Positions 35,301-48,180 of a stretch of 64,000 nucleotides of DNA are shown in pieces. The stretch spans positions 152,629,519 through 152,693,518 of the forward strand of contig NC_134366.1 of the NCBI RefSeq assembly GCF_035582795.1, read 5' to 3'. Position 1 is the first letter of the stretch, and each line of letters begins with the position of its first letter. The notes beneath the pieces were generated by a model. It saw only the letters and a list, made by a program, of their open reading frames with translations. It did not search any database and was not told the origin of the DNA. The position numbers and the translations under genes were made by a program. This DNA is from Mycteria americana (taxonomy: Eukaryota > Chordata > Aves > Ciconiiformes > Ciconiidae).

Positions 35301-38300
35301 CGGGGCTGGGCATCCCACCGGCTCCTAAAGGAGCTTTGTGCGGGCTGCCGGGGTCCCCGGAGGCAGGGGTCCTGCTGCCTGCAGCTTGAGCCCTGCCTTC
35401 ACGGGAGCGCCTGGAAACTGGCGCTCGTCCTCCTGGCTCCCAGGCAGGGACAGTGCAGGGATGCCCATCCAGCACTTTCCAGGCTTTGCACCCTCAGCGT
35501 TGCCAAGCTCCTTCAGTGTTGGCCCACCCAGGGACGTTAGTGATGAGAAGAGCAAGTTTCCTGCTCCGCAGATACCTGCTTCACGCGGCTGTGAGGTCAG
35601 GTGCCGCGCCGGGAGTCTGCTGAGCCTCCCCTCCCTGGTGCCTGCAGCCTGCTGGGGAAGTGGGATAAGGTACCTCAATCCCACCGTGCATGCCCAGAGC
35701 CCTTGCGCAGAGGAGCTAGCGAGGGCAAACGTGCCCCCCGTGTTTGGAGGGGATTTTCCAAACCACAGGCAAACCCTTAACAAGTTGCTCCATCACCCCG
35801 ACAGCAAACGGAGGGGACCGAGCCAGAAGCCAACGCAATCCTTGATGCAAGCACGTGCTTCTGGGAATGGCAGCGCATGGAGCACCGTGTATGGGATGCA
35901 GCCAGAGGTTTTGTCACACTTACTTCATTTTGCCTAAACCCTTGAGCTATATGGGAGGTCTGGGAGAAAACATATACCCATGGCTCGCCAGGACTGCACT
36001 CCCACTGCTCAGCCCTGGCCCTGTGCCCTCGGTGCCATGCACTGTCAGGGAGCAGGCAAGCCAATGCAGCAGAGCTTGGCTTCAGCCAGAGATTGGCTTG
36101 GCTTCAGCATGTAAGATTTACATGCGAGGTAAAATCTGGTTTAAAAGAGATTTAAAAATGAAGTCAAGGAGGACTGCAGAGCTGGGGAGCAGAGGGATGC
36201 ATTGCCTGTCGGTGTGCCGCTTAGCAGCAGGCAGCTCTGCAGGCAGCACAACCAAAACTTCCCCTCTAACAGCCTATGTGAAAGGAATTTATCAGTGTCG
36301 GCCTGTCCCCGCGGTGCTGGTGACCCTGAAACAAAAGCTGCACCTCATTTACAGCCAGACTATTGTGGGCCCTGCTCCATGCCAGGTAGCACCCTGGGTC
36401 TGCACCGTGCCAAGCCCCCAGCAGCTGGAGGCAGGAGTCACCCAGGACAAGGGACGGTGACGCCCGCGCTATGCACAAACACAGGACAGCACTGGGACCT
36501 TTCCGTTTTTCTGACCATCTCTTTGGGGATGTGTTAATGACAGAAGAAAGGTTAGGGTTGACCAACTGTGTCAGAAAAAAAACCCAGTTACAGATCAGAA
36601 TTCCCATAGAAAAGCCGAGCACAGGCTTGAGGACATTGAAGTCCTCGTGCTGGAAGATGCTGCACCCTCAGACTGCCCAAGGACCACGTTCAGTACTTAA
36701 TTGTTTTGGCAGAAGGTTTATATGTCTGAGACCCAGCATGGCATGGTACAGAGAGTGCTCAAATCTATATTTCACCTGAGGAAGAAAAAACATGAGTGGA
36801 ATATTAAAGGAGTAAAGAGTAGAGGTTCCAAACAATTTCAGAAGGAATCAGAGTGATGGACAACTTTAAAGCAAGAATGTCAGGAGGAGAGCTGACTTTG
36901 GAGCAATGCAAACAGTGAATGTGCAGGGAGATCCCAGCAAGGACTGCACAAAGGGCCTGCCCCCAAAACGGGGAGAGGCACGGGCTTTGGGATATATCTG
37001 TAAACAAACCCAGGCTACACCAAAAATACTTCGCTCCTTCGGCAATCTCTCCTCACTAGAGCACGGCAAGATCCCACATTTGTGGCCAGCCACCCATATC
37101 CAAGGGTAAAAACAGGTCCCAGGGGCCTCTTCCGTCCCTGGTAGAAAAGGCAGTGGCCCGAAGCCAGACCAAAGAGCAATGCAAAGGCAGGCAATGACCG
37201 GCACATGCTACCAACAGCTTTGGTGGGATTTCCCCCTGCTGATGATGTGTCATGGCAGTAGTGGACGCCTCTCGCCAAATACCGGAGTCGAGCACAAGAT
37301 TTAGCTCAGTTCAAGGATAACCACCTGAGATGTAATGGTCTGAAATACAGCGTAACGAACTGGATGACCCGGTGGTGCCTGCTAGTCTGAAAGGCCCATG
37401 AGCTTCTCCGGAGCATACGTTCCTCCTGGGGCAGCCCCGCCGCAGGGCGTAGGAAGGAGCTCCCATCCATCCCCTGCCGATGACAGCAGTAACTCGAATC
37501 CCAGCACAGTTCATTTTCTGTAAGAGAGTTTTTGTCTTTCAAATGGGAAATAAACAAAATTACTAGTTCAACGCTTACCTTCTTGTACAACAGATATCTC
37601 CACACAGGAAAGTTTAATCAGTTCTTAATTCCTAAATCACCTCAACACACCTTGTAGCCCCCTGCAAAAGCCCCTGGTTTCTCTAGGATTTGAATTCTAG
37701 TCCTTGAGCTCTTTTCTTCTAGCAATTGGGTCAGTCCTGGGCTCCTGTGTTTTGGAGGGATGTAAATCTGGGGCTTGGGATCTGCACAGGAGTGTCTCCT
37801 GATGACACCCCGCAGACCTGACTTTATTCATCCTGTCGTGGGGGCTGGCTTGGAAAAGGAACACCACCTTTCCTTCCCATCTGCTTTGTTCCACCTCAGG
37901 AGAACCCAGGCTTTTGACTTAAATTCATGTAGCTTTCTAGACCTGAGCTTATTCTTTCTGACCTGTTAACAGCTTTCTACCCATCGACCTCTTCCATGCC
38001 CAATTTACAAATGAAAAGGGATTCACTTGCAACGCTTTGTGTGGGTAGACCCGTGAGATCTGGCAGAAACAGCAGCTCATCACTTACGTTCATTACACTG
38101 GAGCAGAGTATCACAAATAACAAGTAGGGAGATGAGCTTACCTCTAATAATCTAACATTTTTAGAATATTCCTGGGATTATTACAGAAGGAAGAGTGACT
38201 AAATGTGTTTGAAGAGAGAGGCTCTCTCCCTTGCCTGGCATTAGCATCAATCTCTCTGACATTATTTGTGCTAGTTTTCTCCTGGGTATAGAGATTTAAC

Positions 38301-40514
38301 TGGATTTCAAATATTATCAGGAAGACTCAAAAGGTAAAGGCCAGATATTTTTATGCTTGCTGGCTGGAATGGTTTTTATTCCATCTCCTTGACTATGATT
38401 ATAGAGACATTTCTTGCTCCTTGAAAACAGTGTTAAATTCACAACTGCTCATAAAGCCATATAAAAGTAATTTATTGCACATCACTGAACACCCTCAAGA
38501 GGCCTGAAGCAGCATTAGCATTTTTATAGGAAGTGCTGGTATATCCTTCTGCATATACCCTACCTGCTCTTTTGTTCTTACATGATGTTTATAAAAGGCA
38601 CCTAAATGCTTGCGGAGATGTGCCCAGCACCATATAGAGGAGCCAAAGCTGGCTAGAAGAGTCTCCAGCGGGATGTAGCAGACCATGCTGACTTTTAGAT
38701 CAGCTGCAGCGAGACATTTGAGCTCCGTTAAGTGCTGAGGACCGAAGGCACATGATTACAAATCCATCCATGCTGACTACGTACGGCTGGTTACTCCTGG
38801 CCAGAGAAGCCTTGACTCATGTCACCTCCCGCTGGGGTAGTGACACCAGGTTGTGGCAGGTAGCACACAGAGGACGCAAGAGGAGAAGCGCCTCAGCCTG
38901 TCAGCAGGCTTTCCAATAGGTTTTATGACATGCACATTTCATCTGAAATAAAGGTGGCCATCACCAGTGTCACTCATCGGGCAAAGAAATAATCTTAAAA
39001 TATCCAAATAAAGAAAAATAAAGAGCAAAAGCAAGCTGTATAGGCTCGTGCGTTCTGCCAGACACACCAGCGAATGCCAGTAATTGGAATTTAAAACACC
39101 AAGATAGTTGGGCTTTAACATTCTTCTGTAGACAAAGCAGCAGTAAGAGAGCTTCATATGGGTTAATATAGATGGTGCAGATTGAAAGTCACTTGGCACC
39201 AGAGCGAAGCAAGGGAATTGCTTAATTTTTGGCTGAGGTTTTCAGGGGTTGTAAAAGTTATGTTAGCAAATGGATTTGTTACTTTATCAGCTGACATTCC
39301 CTCGGATCAAGCTGCTTCTTTTTCTCTTCCCCTAATTTTTGCTTGTTTGTTTTAGGGCATTCACTCCCGGTACAGAGGGGCAGCAGGTGCTGTTTGTGGA
39401 CTACTCTTGGCCCAGAGAAGCCGCAGCTCAGATTTTGGATACAGGTATATTTGGAGAGAAGGGACATAGGAAAACATCTGCAGCACAAGATGATTTTCTG
39501 CTTAGTCTGTGGGCCTGAAAGGAAAACATAATTGTCCTTTGCCTGGACCACTGCTCCACCTGGCTCCAATTTCTGCGTTGAAGAGAGCCAGATTTCACAG
39601 CAGGCTGAACACGGGCTGTTGTGATGCAGGGACGTGCTCGTTCAGCACTCTGTGGGCATCCACATGTCAGGGAGCACCAAGTTCACCTGGACCTTCATCA
39701 CGCACTCCGGTGTTTGCTAAGAAGCACCGTGGTTTGTGGTGCTCCGCTCCCAGCTCAGCTCTCCGGGGATGTGAAGATGGCTGGGACAGGGCTGAAATTC
39801 CCAGAGATGCTGCTTCAGCCAGGCTTTGCTGAACGTTGACCACAGTCAGCTAAAGTAATTTTCTCTCCAAAGCTCTGCTGTAGGTGCTGGCAGGGCTTTT
39901 TCTGCAGCAAGGCCCTAATTAACACACAGAGAAGGGGTTGCAGATTTGGTCCTAGGCCTTGTTCTGCCCCAAAGGACCAGCCTTGCAGCTCATGTTCCTC
40001 AGGGAAGCCCACCAGGCAATAGGTGGCAGCGGGCAAGCCTAGAGCAATTCCCCTCCATGGCAGGAAGGGCAGAGCTAGGCAAGTAAAGCCCCGCAGCAGG
40101 GAGCAGACAAAGTGCTCCTGACTGCAGCCTTGGGGCGAGGATCCCTCCTGTGTTTGCCATTTAGGAGCACCTACACCAGATGCAAAGCTGTCATCAGGAG
40201 GCTGTCCTGGGTGCCTAGCCAGGCTCACTCCCACCCTCCAGAGCTGGCCTTTCCAGGTATGTGGTGACCAACGTGAACAGGAGAGAGCGAGCACGTCTCC
40301 CTCGCTGCCACTCCAGCAGCTCTGGCATTTACCCAGGCAATGCAGTCCGTGGGCTGGGGTCTGGGCATGCATGGAGAAACATCCCAGGCTCTGTCCCTGG
40401 GCAGGCTGTAGCTGTCCCCCCATGCTGCTTGATGCTGACCCAGCCCAGCAGTCTCAAATCCCAAGAACCCAACACTGGGGCCAACACATCCCCGCACCAA
40501 TTTCTGCTGAAGAT

Positions 40515-40710
40515 ATCATAGAATCATGGAATGATAGAATGGTTTGGGTTGGAAGGCACCTTAAAGGTCATCTAGTTCCAGCCAGGGGCAGGGACACCTT
40601 CCACTAGACCGGGTTGCTCAAAGCCCCATCCAGCCTGGCCTTGAACACGTCCAGGGAGGGGACATCCACAACTTCTCTGGGCAACCTGCTCCAGTGTCTC
40701 ACCATCCCCA
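40515..40710 (-). mobile_element. CR1 LINE 3' end, short copy
   Basis: Begins with tandem ATCATAGAAT-type units (CR1 3' terminal repeat read from the other strand), then GGTTTGGGTTGG and the conserved ORF2 3' end up to 'CTCACCATCCCCA'. Minus orientation, 5'-truncated after about 195 bases. Confidence 0.88.
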
Positions 40711-41859
40711 GGCTCAGCATTAGGAGCTGCAAACAGCAAGTGGGGTGACCTGGGTTGTAGACCAAGAGAGGTGCAGCCCTCGTGTCAGGTTCTGGATTGC
40801 CCTGGATGTACCCACCTCCCCCAGAGGCTGCTGAACAGCCCTCCCGCTGCCGGGAACCTCCTGCTCATGTGCTGGCTTAAATTTGTTCCAGCGGTGCAAT
40901 GGCAGGGAAATCAGTGTTGTTGGGGTGTGTGGAGGTCTGCCTTTTCATCTTTTACTAGCACAGACTTTATTAGAGAATTAACTCCATAAATTCAGGCATC
41001 CATGTAATTATCAGTGCTCTTCATGCCTTTGGGGGTCAACCATAACTTAAAAACTTCCTCTGTAACAAACTTTGCTAAAGGCTCTTGTTGTATTTACGAT
41101 CCCCTAAATGCCCTTGGAAACTCCAGGAGAACGATAAGAATCAGGCTGGAGGCTTTTTGTCAGCTTTGACTAATGAAAAACCCACTTCATGAAATGGAGT
41201 GACCTTCTTTCCAAAATACCATGGCCGTGTCCCAGACACCAAGGTCTAAGGATGGGTGAGTTCGTAGTTGATGGCTTTGTTTTCAAGTCAGTATATTCAT
41301 CTTCAGAAAAGGTTTTGGGTTTTTTTTTAAGGCAGATATTCTCAGAGCAGCTACAGGGACTGAAAAATAAACCTCCCAGATTTCTCAGCGAAGCAGTATT
41401 TTTTTGGCTTGCCACTGAGTTACCTCAAGTACTGCCATCAGCACAGGAACCACTCAGAATTTAATCAGAACAGTCCAATCTGCTGAGAATTGCAATTTGC
41501 CTTTCTAATGCCAAAATAAAAATTAATACAAGCAGTTTTTCTCTGATTTTCTTCTGAATTGCAAAATGGGCCGTCACATGGCAAAGCGAAGGGGAGGAGG
41601 GAGGCTGCCTCGCGTCCAGGCATCGCGCTCAGAGCTGCAGGAGGAGGGCTGCGTGCTGCGGGAGGCCCTTTCTCTCGGGACGTGACAAGCGCTGGTTTGC
41701 CTCACCGCAGCGGCTGTGGGGACTAACACGCAGGCAGAGGCAGTTGCAGCAAGGACGGGGAGCGAAGCCTCGGCAGCACAGCCTGTTACCTGCTTCGCGC
41801 AGATGCTGTGTGTTACAAAAGCCCCTCTCAGCCTCTTTTTGCTTGATTTTAGGATTACT

Positions 41860-41885
41860 GGGGGGGGGGGGGGGGGGGGGGGGGG
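41860..41885 (+). repeat. Homopolymer run of 26 G
   Basis: Uninterrupted G run between ATTACT and CAAGAAGG. It can form a G-quadruplex and is prone to length change and sequencing error. No gene is nearby. Confidence 0.9.
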
Positions 41886-43071
41886 CAAGAAGGAAATCAA
41901 AGACATTGCCAAGCTGCAAATCCTGGCTGCGGGTGCAGCAGGACCTGCCTCAAAGCTGGGAGGCAGGAGGTTGCAGGTGATGTTAGAGAAGGCACAGGCA
42001 GCAGCTTTCCCAGCTCAAGAGCAGCAGAAGCGAAGCTGCTTCTCCTGCCTTTGCTGTTCTCTGCTTCCTTCTTGACAGGCATCTTCAGCCCCTCTTCCCC
42101 ATCACTCCCTATGCCGAGGACATGCAGATGTTCCCGTCAAAAGGTCTTAGATCCCTGCTGGAAGAGTTCATGCCCTTGATTTCATAACTCTGAAAGGGGA
42201 AAAAGGAAGAGCAGCTACAAGAAAAACAATCTCTGAACAACAATTCTTCCCTATGCTCCTTTCCAGAGCGTGTGACGGACAGGAACGGGGATGGCACCGA
42301 ACTGCAGTCCTGCATCACGGAGCCGGCCTTCGCCTCTGCTGAACGTGGAGGGCACGGCAGCTGAGAACGCGGTGCTGCCGAGCTGGAGACGGCGCAGTGC
42401 TCGCCCCGGCCTGTCCCTCTTGGGCTCTCTGTCCCAGGGGTCTGAGTCAACTAGAGGAATGCGTGGGGAATGCCAACACGCTGAAGTACAGCAGAAAAAG
42501 AAAACAACAAAAGGAAAACATTATTTGGACTTATTTTTTGCATGAAGCTCATTAAAAATGGCATAATTAGAGAGGGAAGCAGAGTTACAGCTAAATTAAT
42601 AATTTCTACAGTTTTTATGCTTTGCATAGTCCTAGGAAACCACATTTTCAAACCCCGGGAGCCACCACTCCAAAATATCAGCATGCCTGGAGACATCCCC
42701 TCCTACCACGTACCCTGCACTCCTCGGGGACCAGCTCTCCCCTTCGCAACCCCTGCCGCTCCTCCTCGCACTCCCGCCTTCCTCCAGCCCCCCTCTCCGG
42801 GGCCACAAGCCTCCTGCACCATGATTAGACCCCCCGGCACCCGCACCTCCTCCCCGTCCCCAGCAGCTCCCCGTGGACCTCCTCCTCCTCGTGTAACTCC
42901 ATTTGCCACGCCGTGACGGCCGGGGCAGCTGCTGAGCTGGGGCTGGGAGCTGCTGTGCCCGGCCACCTCCACCCAGCGCCCACCACGCACACCAGAGGCA
43001 TTGCCCGACGGGACACGGTGTTGAAGCGGTCCTTCTGCAACACCCTGTCCCTTGCTGCTGCCTCCCTTGTT

Positions 43072-43172
43072 GCATGACCCTCAGCAGTCCTCGTGGCACA
43101 ACCCTTGGCAGTCCCCGTGGCATGACCCTCGGCAGTCCCCGTGGCACAACCCTTGGCAGTCCTCGCAGCACG
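43072..43172. repeat. 24-bp minisatellite, about 4 copies
   Basis: Four imperfect 24-base units, each starting GCA(T/C)(G/A)ACCCT and ending GTCC(C/T)CGTG. Two alternating versions (GCATGACCCTC and GCACAACCCTT) make a 48-base higher unit. The 24-base length keeps the reading frame open and encodes repeats of TLGSPRG(T/M). Confidence 0.85.
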
Positions 43173-43231
43173 CTGCGTGACCCAAAGCCTCGGGGCTATG
43201 CTGGGGACAAAGCCCACGAGGAAGCGAGGAG

Positions 43232-43922
43232 CCTGCACTTGGTCCACAAGGTCCTGCACTTGGGCCACAGCAACCCCATGCAACGCTACAGGCTTGGGGA
43301 AGAGTGGCTGGAAAGCTGCCCAGCAGAGAAGGACCTGGGGGTGTTGGTTGACAGCCGCCTGAATATGAGCCAGCAGTGTGCCCAGGCGGCCAAGAAGGCC
43401 AATGGCATCCTGGCCTGTATCAAAAATAGCGTGGCCAGCAGGACTAGGGAAGTGATCGTGCCCCTGTACTCGGCACTGGTGAGGCCGCACCTCGAATACT
43501 GTGTTCAGTTTTGGGCCCCCCACTACAAGAGGGACATTGAGGTGCTGGAGCGTGTGCAGAGAAGGGCAACGAAGCTGGTGAAGGGTCTGGAGCAGAAGTC
43601 TTATGAGGAGCGGCTGAGGGAGCTGGGGTTGTTTAGCCTGGAGAAAAGGAGGCTGAGGGGAGACCTCATCGCTCTCTACAACTACCTGAAAGGAGGTTGT
43701 AGAGAGGTGGGGGTCGGTCTCTTCTCCCAGGTAACAAGTGATAGGACAAGAGGAAATGGCCTCAAGTTGCGCCAGGGGAGGTTTAGACTGGATATTAGGA
43801 AATTTTTCTTCACCGAGAGGGTTATCAAGCATTGGAACAGACTGCCCAGGGAAGTGGTTGAGTCGCCATCCCTGGAGGTATTTAAAGGACGTTTGGATGA
43901 GGTACTTAGAGACATGGTGTAG
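43232..43922 (+). pseudogene. CR1 ORF2 C-terminal fragment
   Basis: About 230 codons from the region after the reverse transcriptase core to the end of ORF2: the [52 protein letters not shown] and [19 protein letters not shown] blocks are all seen in order. No frameshift or internal stop. The polymerase catalytic motifs and endonuclease are absent because of 5' truncation, so it is not a functional protein. The frame continues upstream into a minisatellite. Confidence 0.88.
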
Positions 43923-44014
43923 TGGTGGGTTTTGGCAGTGTTAGGTTTATGGTTGGACTCGATGATCTTAAAGGTCTTTTCCAACCTATATGATTCTGTG
44001 ATTCTGTGATTCTG
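43232..44014 (+). mobile_element. CR1 LINE, 5'-truncated, about 780 bases
   Basis: Plus-strand CR1 with the C-terminal part of ORF2 uninterrupted up to its stop (43920-43922), a ~90-base 3' UTR containing TTGGACTCGATGATCTTAAA, and a terminal tandem of ATTCTGTG (43993-44014, two full units and a partial one). The open frame suggests it is the youngest CR1 in the window. The 5' boundary is approximate. Confidence 0.92.
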
Positions 44015-47000
44015 AGCCGCAGCTGCAGCCGTGAACTCATCGGTATCTCCCAGGGCAAAGAGTTCAGGCTCCGATCCCCAAATTCATAGCAGTGGTTAAC
44101 ACATGCATGGTCTTTCTTAACCCTGCATTAAAAATAACAAATTACCTGTAGCTATGCCTGCAAAGGCAGGTTTGCAAGGCCTTAGAAGACACCTGATGTA
44201 TCCTACACCATCATGTAGAAAAGCTGTCCCTTTCAGGAACCTCTCAGCAAGCAGCTGTGTAAGTGCTTGTTAGGAATAAAATATCAGGAACAAACTATTT
44301 TAGACATTCTTTAAAAAAAGGGGGGGGGACTACTATGTTTTTCTCTGAGACACTGAAATACAAGCTGGCTCAGTCAGTTCTGGCACTGGTGTGCTGGCAG
44401 TACAAGAAGGTAGAGCTCAAGGGAGCACCACCTTTTGTCTGAAGGAAGCTGGGGAGGGGAAGAATAAAAGGGATTTAATTTTCTTCCTGTGGCCTTAGGA
44501 TCAAGAGGGTGTTCTGAGATCTCCTTAGAAATTGGACCATAATGAAAATGGCGTGGCATGGTTGAATTTCTGACCCCGGCCAGCCAGGAGGGAAACCAAC
44601 GCCGGAGAGCCGGGCTGTGGCCAAGTGAGCCTGCCTTCACGCGCAGCGCCCAGCTGGCTCCCGCAGTAGCACGGCCTGTGCCACCTTGAAAATCCCTCCT
44701 TCGGACGACTGTTCGGTTTAATGCATCGATGTCTCAGGCAGCAAGTGCCCAGATCGGAAACCCGCTGGCATGCTTGTTGGGAGGCGGGGGTGCCCCCTGC
44801 CTGGTGGGACCCGGAGGAATGGCAGAGCAAGGGGCACTTTCTGGAGGAGGTTTTTGCACCAACTACTGTCCGAGCAAAAGCTGCAAACTCTTCTTTTTGC
44901 AGAGTTTCGGGTCACATCCAATAAATTTTGGTGGTTAATTTTGTTGTATCCAGCATACCCCCGGGGCTCCCCCCACCCTGCGCAGGGCCCAGGACCTCAT
45001 TTCATATCTCATCTGCAATTAAACATCTACTTAGAAAGCAGCCAGCGCTGTAGAGCTACATTTGTTTCCGCAAGAGCAAGGTTTGTGCTGGGTGCTGTAT
45101 CGTATGGGGCTTGTTGCCATGGGAAATATCGGTGTTTGTCAAAACATTAAAATCCAACCCAGCATATCAAAGCATCCCTCTTCCTCTTGTGCAGCGCACC
45201 CACAAAGCTGGGGACAAGTTAAAACGGTGGCGAAGTGACTGCAGAGAGGATGGGGAATAAATTTGCTCGATAAACATTAAAGAGAGAAAGAAATAGGCAG
45301 CAGTGAGGAAAACGGAGAGTATCAGCGTGTAAACAAAAGGTATTGGGGAAAAACAGGCCAAAAGGCAAAAGAGTTAATTAATAGCAACATTTTGTTTGAC
45401 TTCGGTGACAGTAGGAGTCCTGTGGCTTCAAATCCAGCACTGAAACTGCATGGCAATCAGTGCTCAGGGTTGTAAAGAGTTTCTGTTGCATGGGTATTAA
45501 TTACAGTAATTAGTGGCAAGGCCTTGGCCGTGGCTCCCGGCGCGGGTGGGTGAGGGGCTGGCCCCATCCCTCTGCTCTTCAGCCTGGTTTTCCTCTCCCC
45601 GCCCAAGCCCCGCTTCTGAGGCGTCTTAGTGCAGAGGCTCAGCGCGGGGAGGACGAGGCGCTGCTCCCTCTGCCCGGCCCGTCGACACCCAGAAGAGAGA
45701 GGGGGAAAGGGGGGAAGTGAAAACTGCCCCACGCCTTTGAACCCAAGTGAGGCGCGGTCCTACTGACACTCCTCCAAAAACGCGATGCTCTGCCAAGCAA
45801 GTCTAGCGTAGCTGTCAATAAGACAAGAACTGAAGCTTTCACAGAGTAACAAAATACCAAAGGCTCGGAGCTCAAGACTCTCTGGGAGTCCAGGAGAAGG
45901 AAACCCTAAATCATCGCCCGTCAGATACCAACACCCAGCTTTGTCTCCAAATTGCAGACTTAACCACCGCAGGCTGTCCTGCCTGGCACCCGAGTGGAGC
46001 AGCAGATACCATAACTCCTGAAACCTAGTTTGAAGATGCCAGACCCGGCAAGCCCTGCGAAGTCTCTGTGGAATAAGGCTGTGCCTTCCCAAGGGCTCCC
46101 AGCCATCGCAGACTGCATACCGCAACGGCGCTACTCAAGCAAAAGAAATGGTTTATTTTATAGACTATTTAAGCCAACCGACAACATTAGCAACGCACAG
46201 AAATAAAGCAGATAGATTCCTTATTGCAGGGATGATTTTTATTTAAGTGATTCCGGAAAACACCACCTTTGAGGACAATTAGGAGTTTGCTTTAGTGTTG
46301 GAATGGCTTTCAACATAGGCTTAAAGCTTTCAGGAGGCAGGGCCTGTATTTCTTAGATATGGCAGGATGGAGCCAAGACAGCACCACGTTATGCTGCCGA
46401 GGAACTCCCTTCCTCCCCAGCAGGAGTGTTGCAAAACTAAATCCGTTAATACTTTGCTGCAAAATTTCCATTGATGGTGCTGGTAAAAGCCACCAAAATA
46501 GCCTCGCAGGAACGCTTTTCCTTTTCTTTTCTTGTTACCTACTAACACGAACAATACTTTAAGCACCTACAGATTGGGTGACCCCTTTTTTTTTCCTTAA
46601 AAGGCTGTGGGTAACAAAGGCAGCCAACTCTCTTAACTTTAGCAAAAAAACTAACTTTCCTCGAGTGAGGCATCACTTTGATTTCCCCCCAGAAACATGC
46701 AGATTTGGGTGATTTCTTTAAAGATGCACTAGTTGAGGAGCTGTCACCCAGCTCACACTACTCATTGAACTGCTGTCTGTTCAAAGCCTGAAAAGGTGTG
46801 CAAATAGTACTGACCATTTTTTCACCTTGTGTACACTTAGTCAAGAGAAAGTATCACTTAAACACTAAAGATCCATCCTCCTTCTTCCCCCGATCCAGTG
46901 ATTTATGAAACTAGAGCCTAAATAAACTCCTAAACATGTTAAATCTCATTAGGTATGCAGATATCCCACAAACTGGGACGTGCGCTGAACATCAGCATCA

Positions 47001-47729
47001 AGCTGTGTCTTGGATGAGAACCGTGAGCGCTGAATCGAGCCACCAGCACATAATCCGTGTCCAAAGCGATAAAGCAAGCTCGTCACCTTCCAGCCCATCC
47101 CAGTCCCAACAGATGTCCTGTTTAAGCACCTGTTCAGCTGTGCCGTGACACGGTTTTGTGACAGGCTTTTGGATTTTAACCTAGTGTCAGAAGTAGGGAC
47201 GATGCGAGCACAGGACAGGGGAGTGAGGACAAAGCTGTGTTGGCCACCCGAACGGCCCGGGCTGCAGACCCTTCTGCTCCGAAAGCATCAGGTACTGGCA
47301 TAGTCTAACCCCATCCGACAGACATGGATCGTGTTTTGCAGGTGGGCCTTGCAAGACCTCAGGTGCTCTTTGTCTTCTTGGCAGTGGGTCCTTCCTGCCG
47401 CCACCAACCAGCTGCATCCCAGAGCAGCTACAACTATCCAGAATTTTGCTGTCAGAACCCATGGAGATGTGTGATCGTCTGCCGTGTGAGGAGGCCACGC
47501 CATGTGGCTTGCACGTGCCCTTGGAGACAGCTCTGGCAGTGTTTCATGGAGGTGAAGCTTCTGTTGCTTTCCACTGCCCAAGCCCAGTGTCAGGCAATGG
47601 TATCTCCAGATTGTGGGACCACCTAGGCCAGTTTGTGCACTCAGTAATGCCCTTGCCAGCCACGCCAAGGCTTCACAATTATTGCCAAACAGCTTTTTGT
47701 TTGTTTGTTTCCCAGTGGCACCTCCGCAT

Positions 47730-48180
47730 CCCACCTCGTGGTATGGTGGTGCGGGCCGGATGAACTGAGAGCTGGAAGGGCTGAACCGCAGAGAGGTTTC
47801 CTGCCCCCGGTACCCCCCGGCAGAGGAGCCGGCAGAGCGCGAGGTGCAGGAAGCCCCTCCAGCCACCTCCGCCACCGCTCTCCCGGCAGAGCCCCACGTC
47901 TGCGCCGCTGCCGGCAGTGACTCACGCGGCGGTACCTGACCTTACTCACGATAAGCTGCCTCGGCGCCTGCAGCCAACGCTTGTGCCGCGGTGGTGGAGA
48001 GCTCGGGCTGGCCTTACCTCTCTGCTCGGCACACGGAGCCGGTGCGAAGGCGATAAACGAGGGGGAGCCTTGGCTGCGTGGCCGTGCCCCTCAGAAGAGA
48101 GTTGCAAGGCTGTCCCGCGTCGGGGTGAGCGTCCGGCAGGCTCTGCAGCACGTGGTGCTCTGTGCAATGTAAATGAATCC
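47730..48180. promoter_or_regulatory. CpG-rich intergenic patch with an AP-1 site
   Basis: About 450 bases rich in CpG within ordinary intergenic DNA, with TGACTCA at 47918-47924. It may be a small CpG island (enhancer or start of an unannotated transcript). No coding exon is recognisable. Confidence 0.4.

Larger units (their letters stand above)
27430..43071. other. Intergenic between ODF1 and KLF10, left part
   Basis: No supported gene. Outside the CR1 copies, the minisatellite and the G26 run it is mixed GC-rich and AT-rich unique sequence. 42690-42990 is a C-rich low-complexity stretch. Longer open frames at 33.7-34.3 and 35.3-36.5 kb lack any recognisable domain and sit in GC-rich DNA. 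Confidence 0.55.

Noticed and set aside
42632-43832. Minus-strand frames of 179 and 335 codons
   Set aside because: Antisense to the CR1 ORF2 tail, the 24-bp minisatellite and a C-rich low-complexity stretch; no domain.
47697-47712. TTTG tandem as a mobile element end
   Set aside because: Only a short simple repeat; no adjoining element is recognisable.
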